In this document: positions 5,688 to 8,282 of the stretch, piece by piece
Position numbering within the stretch: position 1 is the first letter of the stretch
Layout: each line of letters starts with the position of its first letter
NCBI GenBank assembly: GCA_007122945.1
Contig: SKSP01000208.1
Span: forward strand, 1 to 8,282
Length of the DNA: 8,282 bases
Reading direction: 5' to 3'
DNA from: Ilumatobacteraceae bacterium
GTDB lineage: Bacteria; Actinomycetota; Acidimicrobiia; Acidimicrobiales; Ilumatobacteraceae
The notes under the pieces: model-generated
Told to the model about the DNA's origin: nothing
The model's input: the letters and a program-made list of their open reading frames with translations, nothing else
The model's database searches: none
Program-made: the position numbers and the translations under genes

Positions 5688-8282
5688 TCACCTGGGGGTG
5701 GCCTCCGCGGTGGGCCGGCGGGAGCGCCGTAGGAGGGTCAGCGCCGAGCCCAGCAGCATCAGCATGAATGCCAGACGCAGGATCGGGGCCGGCTCGCCTC
5801 CCGTAGCGGGGATCTCCGGTCCCGGGTCGGGCGACGGTGCCGGGTCGGGCGACGGCCCTGGAGGCGGGCTCGGCACGGTGAGCGGCGCGTCGTCGGCGGC
5901 GGGTGGCGACACATCGCCCTCGTCGCCGACCGTCACGACGTTGGTGATGACCGTTCCGGGTGGCGCCGTCACCGAGGTGACGATCCGGAACGTGGCAGTG
6001 CCGTCGACCGGAAGCGCGGCCGGGTACTCGCAGGTCACGACTCCGGCGGCCTCGGAGCAGCTCCACCCGCTGCCTGCGGCGGAGACGAACGACAGTCCGT
6101 CGGGGAGGTCGTCGACGGCCACGATCGGGGCGCCCGTCGGGCTCGGGCCGAGATTGGTGACGATGATCTCCCAGGTCGCGAGGTCGCCGTCGAGGCCGCT
6201 GAGGCGTTTGTCGACGTCGAGGACCCACACCGGCTCGACGGGCCGGGTGTCGCTGTCGGTGTTGTCGTCGAGGGTGGTTTCCTCGGACGGGGTCGACACA
6301 GTCGCGGTGTTGGTCACCGACGGCGCAGCCGCCGGGCCGATCTCGACGGTGATGTCAACCGTGAGCGTCGAGCCGACCGTGAGCACACCGGGGAGCGTGC
6401 ACTCGACACGCTGGCCGGTGATGGTGCAGTCGGAGGTCGGAGTGACCGACACCGGGGTGAGCCCGGCCGGTATGACGTCGACCACGGTGATCGGCCCGGG
6501 GTCGGGGGTGGGGCCGGCGTTGGTGACGACCAGGGAGTAGGTCCCTTGCTGGCCGACGACGAAGTCGTCCGTGCTGGTCTTGGTGATCGACAGGTTCACC
6601 AACGGCGGCACGCTGACCGTCTCGCTGTCGGTGTTGTCGGTCAGATCGGTCTCGGGTGTGGAGGTGCTGACCGTCGCCGTGTTCGTGACGCTCGGGTACG
6701 CCCCTGGTGTCGGGGTGACCGTCAGAGTGATCGGCGGGGCGTCGGTCGCTGGTGCGAGCGCCGTGTCGAGATCGCAGGTGACCGTCTGCGCGACGGTCTC
6801 GCAGGTCCAGCCTGCTGCGGTCACCGAGTCGAGCTCCAGAGCGCCGGGCACCGTGTCGGCCACCTGCACGTCACGGGCCTCGGAAGGTCCGTCGTTGCGC
6901 ACCTGCAGCGTGAACGTGAAGGGGTCGCCGATCCGGACCGGGCCGGTGTGGGTCTTGACGATCGAGATGTTCGTGAGTCGGTCGATCGTCACCGGATCGT
7001 CGTCGGTGTCGTTGTCGGGGTTCGGGTCGGTGGTCGGGGACGACACTGCGACGACGTTGACGTATCCGACGGGGTCGTCGGCGTCGAGGTCGGTCGCCTC
7101 GAGAGCCGGATCGGTGGCTGCGGTGATGGTGAGATCGGCGGCGGTGGAGCCGGCGGCCAACCCGACCTGCGCCGTCGGGTCGGCGGTCGGGTCGACGAGG
7201 GTGCAGGTCACCTGCTCACCGGTGGCGACGTCGCCCACGGCCTCGCAGCTCCACGGGCCACCGTTGGTGACGAAGCGGAAACCGGGGGGCAGGTCGTCGA
7301 TCACGGTGATCGGTGCCACGGCGTCACTCGGGCCGGAGTTCGCGACCTCGATCGTGAACACGACGTCGTCGCCGGCGAGCACCGTTCCGTCGGCGTGGGT
7401 CTTGGTGATCGCGAGGTCGGCTTCGGCGACCACGTCGACCGTGGACGTGTCGGTGTTGTTGTCCGGGTCGTCACCTGGCGTCACGGTCGAGACCGTGGCC
7501 GTGTTCGTGAGGGTCGTCTCGTCGGGGACGTTGGAGGCCACCTCTGCGGTGATCACGAGCGGCGTCGAGGCACCCGGCACCAGCTCCGGCAGCGTGCAGG
7601 ACACGATGCTGGCGGGCGTCGCAGGCGTGGGCGACGGGGTGCAGAGCCAGCCGTCGCCGCTCGCACCGATCGCGGTGAGGCCGTCGGGAAGGGTGTCGAC
7701 CACGGTCACTTGACGAGCGGACGACGGTCCCTCGTTGGTGACGACGATGCTGAACTCGGTCGTCTCGCCGGCCAGCACCGGGTTCGCCCCCGTGGTCGTC
7801 TTGGCGATCGTCAGCTCGACGTCTTCGGTGATGGTGACCGGGTCGGTGTCGGTGTTGTTGGCGGGGACGGGGTCGTTGGTCTCGCCGGGGCTGACGGTGG
7901 CAGCGTTCGTGATGCTTCCCGGTCCGGCCGACGGGTCGATGTCGACGTTGATCGTGATGTCGGGGGCGCTGGCGCCCGCAGCCAGGGTCGTGATGCGATC
8001 ACAGGTGACGATGCCCTCGACGTGGCTGCAGTCCCAGCCATCGCCGGTGGCCGCGACGAAGGTGACGTCGGACGGCAGGGTGTCGCCCACGGTGATCGGG
8101 TCATCTTCCGAGGCGACCGAGTCCGATGGCCCGTTGTTCGTGACGCTCAACGTCCAGGTGGTCTGGCTGCCGGCGTCGGCGGCGTCGGGGCCGGTCTTGG
8201 TGATCGCGAGGTCGGCTTCGCCCTCGACGCCAGAGCCCTCGGTATCGGTGTTGTTGTCGGGGTTGGGATCGGGCGTCGGGGA
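5688..8282 (-). CDS. Multi-DUF11 surface protein with IPATGG sorting signal (5' end missing)
   Basis: The reading frame is open to the window's right edge, so the start, any signal peptide and any N-terminal domain lie outside; 864 residues plus the stop are visible. Nearly all of it is six tandem DUF11 (TIGR01451-type) repeats of about 120-150 residues. Each has a ITKT-like first strand, a V.N.GPS motif, V.D.LP.G, a W.C...V.C Cys pair and a TNTATVS strand; all but the last end in an Asp/Asn-rich junction such as PDNNTDTST. After the last repeat come a Pro/Asp linker (PSPDPAPSPDPGPE), IPATGG (visible residues 824-829), a membrane segment PILRLAFMLMLLGSALTLL and RRSRR, which together form a C-terminal sorting signal with Ile in place of the usual Leu. 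Such chains are typically extended, secreted beta-sandwich stalks; function here is unproven. A TTG codon at 8150 could be read as a start, but the first visible repeat (from about 8219) would be cut in half, so the frame is taken to the edge. Regulation cannot be judged because the promoter is outside. Confidence 0.85.
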   Translation of the reverse strand, partial: SPTPDPNPDNNTDTEGSGVEGEADLAITKTGPDAADAGSQTTWTLSVTNNGPSDSVASEDDPITVGDTLPSDVTFVAATGDGWDCSHVEGIVTCDRITTLAAGASAPDITINVDIDPSAGPGSITNAATVSPGETNDPVPANNTDTDPVTITEDVELTIAKTTTGANPVLAGETTEFSIVVTNEGPSSARQVTVVDTLPDGLTAIGASGDGWLCTPSPTPATPASIVSCTLPELVPGASTPLVITAEVASNVPDETTLTNTATVSTVTPGDDPDNNTDTSTVDVVAEADLAITKTHADGTVLAGDDVVFTIEVANSGPSDAVAPITVIDDLPPGFRFVTNGGPWSCEAVGDVATGEQVTCTLVDPTADPTAQVGLAAGSTAADLTITAATDPALEATDLDADDPVGYVNVVAVSSPTTDPNPDNDTDDDPVTIDRLTNISIVKTHTGPVRIGDPFTFTLQVRNDGPSEARDVQVADTVPGALELDSVTAAGWTCETVAQTVTCDLDTALAPATDAPPITLTVTPTPGAYPSVTNTATVSTSTPETDLTDNTDSETVSVPPLVNLSITKTSTDDFVVGQQGTYSLVVTNAGPTPDPGPITVVDVIPAGLTPVSVTPTSDCTITGQRVECTLPGVLTVGSTLTVDITVEIGPAAAPSVTNTATVSTPSEETTLDDNTDSDTRPVEPVWVLDVDKRLSGLDGDLATWEIIVTNLGPSPTGAPIVAVDDLPDGLSFVSAAGSGWSCSEAAGVVTCEYPAALPVDGTATFRIVTSVTAPPGTVITNVVTVGDEGDVSPPAADDAPLTVPSPPPGPSPDPAPSPDPGPEIPATGGEPAPILRLAFMLMLLGSALTLLRRSRRPTAEATPR
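5871..8219 (-). repeat. Array of six tandem DUF11-coding repeats
   Basis: Reading in coding direction, the approximate units are 8219-7824, 7823-7428, 7427-6978, 6977-6603, 6602-6231 and 6230-5871 (about 132, 132, 150, 125, 124 and 120 codons). The DNA signature of the junction motif, close to GTCGGTGTTGTTGTCGG on the plus strand, recurs at about 6255, 6627, 7002, 7449, 7848 and 8244. The third unit is longer, with an insert near DPTADPTAQVGL. The fifth lacks the Trp before its first Cys. The last lacks the Asn/Asp junction. A further unit begins beyond the right edge, since SPTPDPNPDNNTDT precedes the first visible repeat. Confidence 0.88.

Noticed and set aside
6571..7713. 380-codon plus-strand frame opposite the DUF11 array
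   Set aside because: Its Val/Ser/Thr repeats are the reverse reading of the DUF11 repeats, while the minus strand carries the known family motifs, a sorting signal and an end-to-end open frame.

Overview
The window comes from a high-GC, Gram-positive-type bacterium, most likely an actinobacterium. Support for this is the codon usage, GTG starts, tRNA genes without encoded CCA, LPXTG-type sorting signals and long Thr/Pro-rich wall linkers. The DUF11-rich, Thr-rich surface proteins recall Acidimicrobiia, but that class assignment is a guess.

Layout. Bases 1-290 have no gene. They hold a duplicated 70-bp block with hairpins and a shared 16-mer, then a G-rich 15-bp tandem repeat. Two divergent serine tRNAs follow: tRNA-Ser(UGA) on the minus strand (291-373) and tRNA-Ser(GCU) on the plus strand (473-561), the second followed by a strong hairpin. 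Bases 692-2368 encode a single-pass membrane protein with a long charged cytoplasmic N-terminus, an outside LysM domain, a Thr/Pro linker and a C-terminal lysozyme-like transglycosylase domain. This is a peptidoglycan-binding and peptidoglycan-cleaving enzyme. tRNA-Arg(ACG) at 2433-2505 and a textbook terminator come next. A complete tyrosine recombinase (2622-3794) sits directly downstream of that tRNA, which is the usual left edge of a tRNA-targeted integrative element.

The right half (4072 to the window end) holds two convergent genes for sortase-anchored surface proteins whose stop codons are only 14 bp apart. The plus-strand protein has a signal peptide, an unrecognised beta-rich domain, one DUF11 domain, a 16-threonine tract and a C-terminal LPQTG signal. 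The minus-strand gene runs off the window at its 5' end. Its visible 864 residues are six consecutive DUF11 repeats ending in IPATGG, a membrane segment and an Arg-rich tail.

How they fit. The LysM/transglycosylase enzyme acts on the wall. The DUF11 proteins would be attached to that wall by a sortase that is not in this window. The integrase suggests the surface-protein pair may be island cargo, but no second attachment site is visible, so it could equally be a remnant next to native genes. No defence system, CRISPR array, transposase or IS element was seen.
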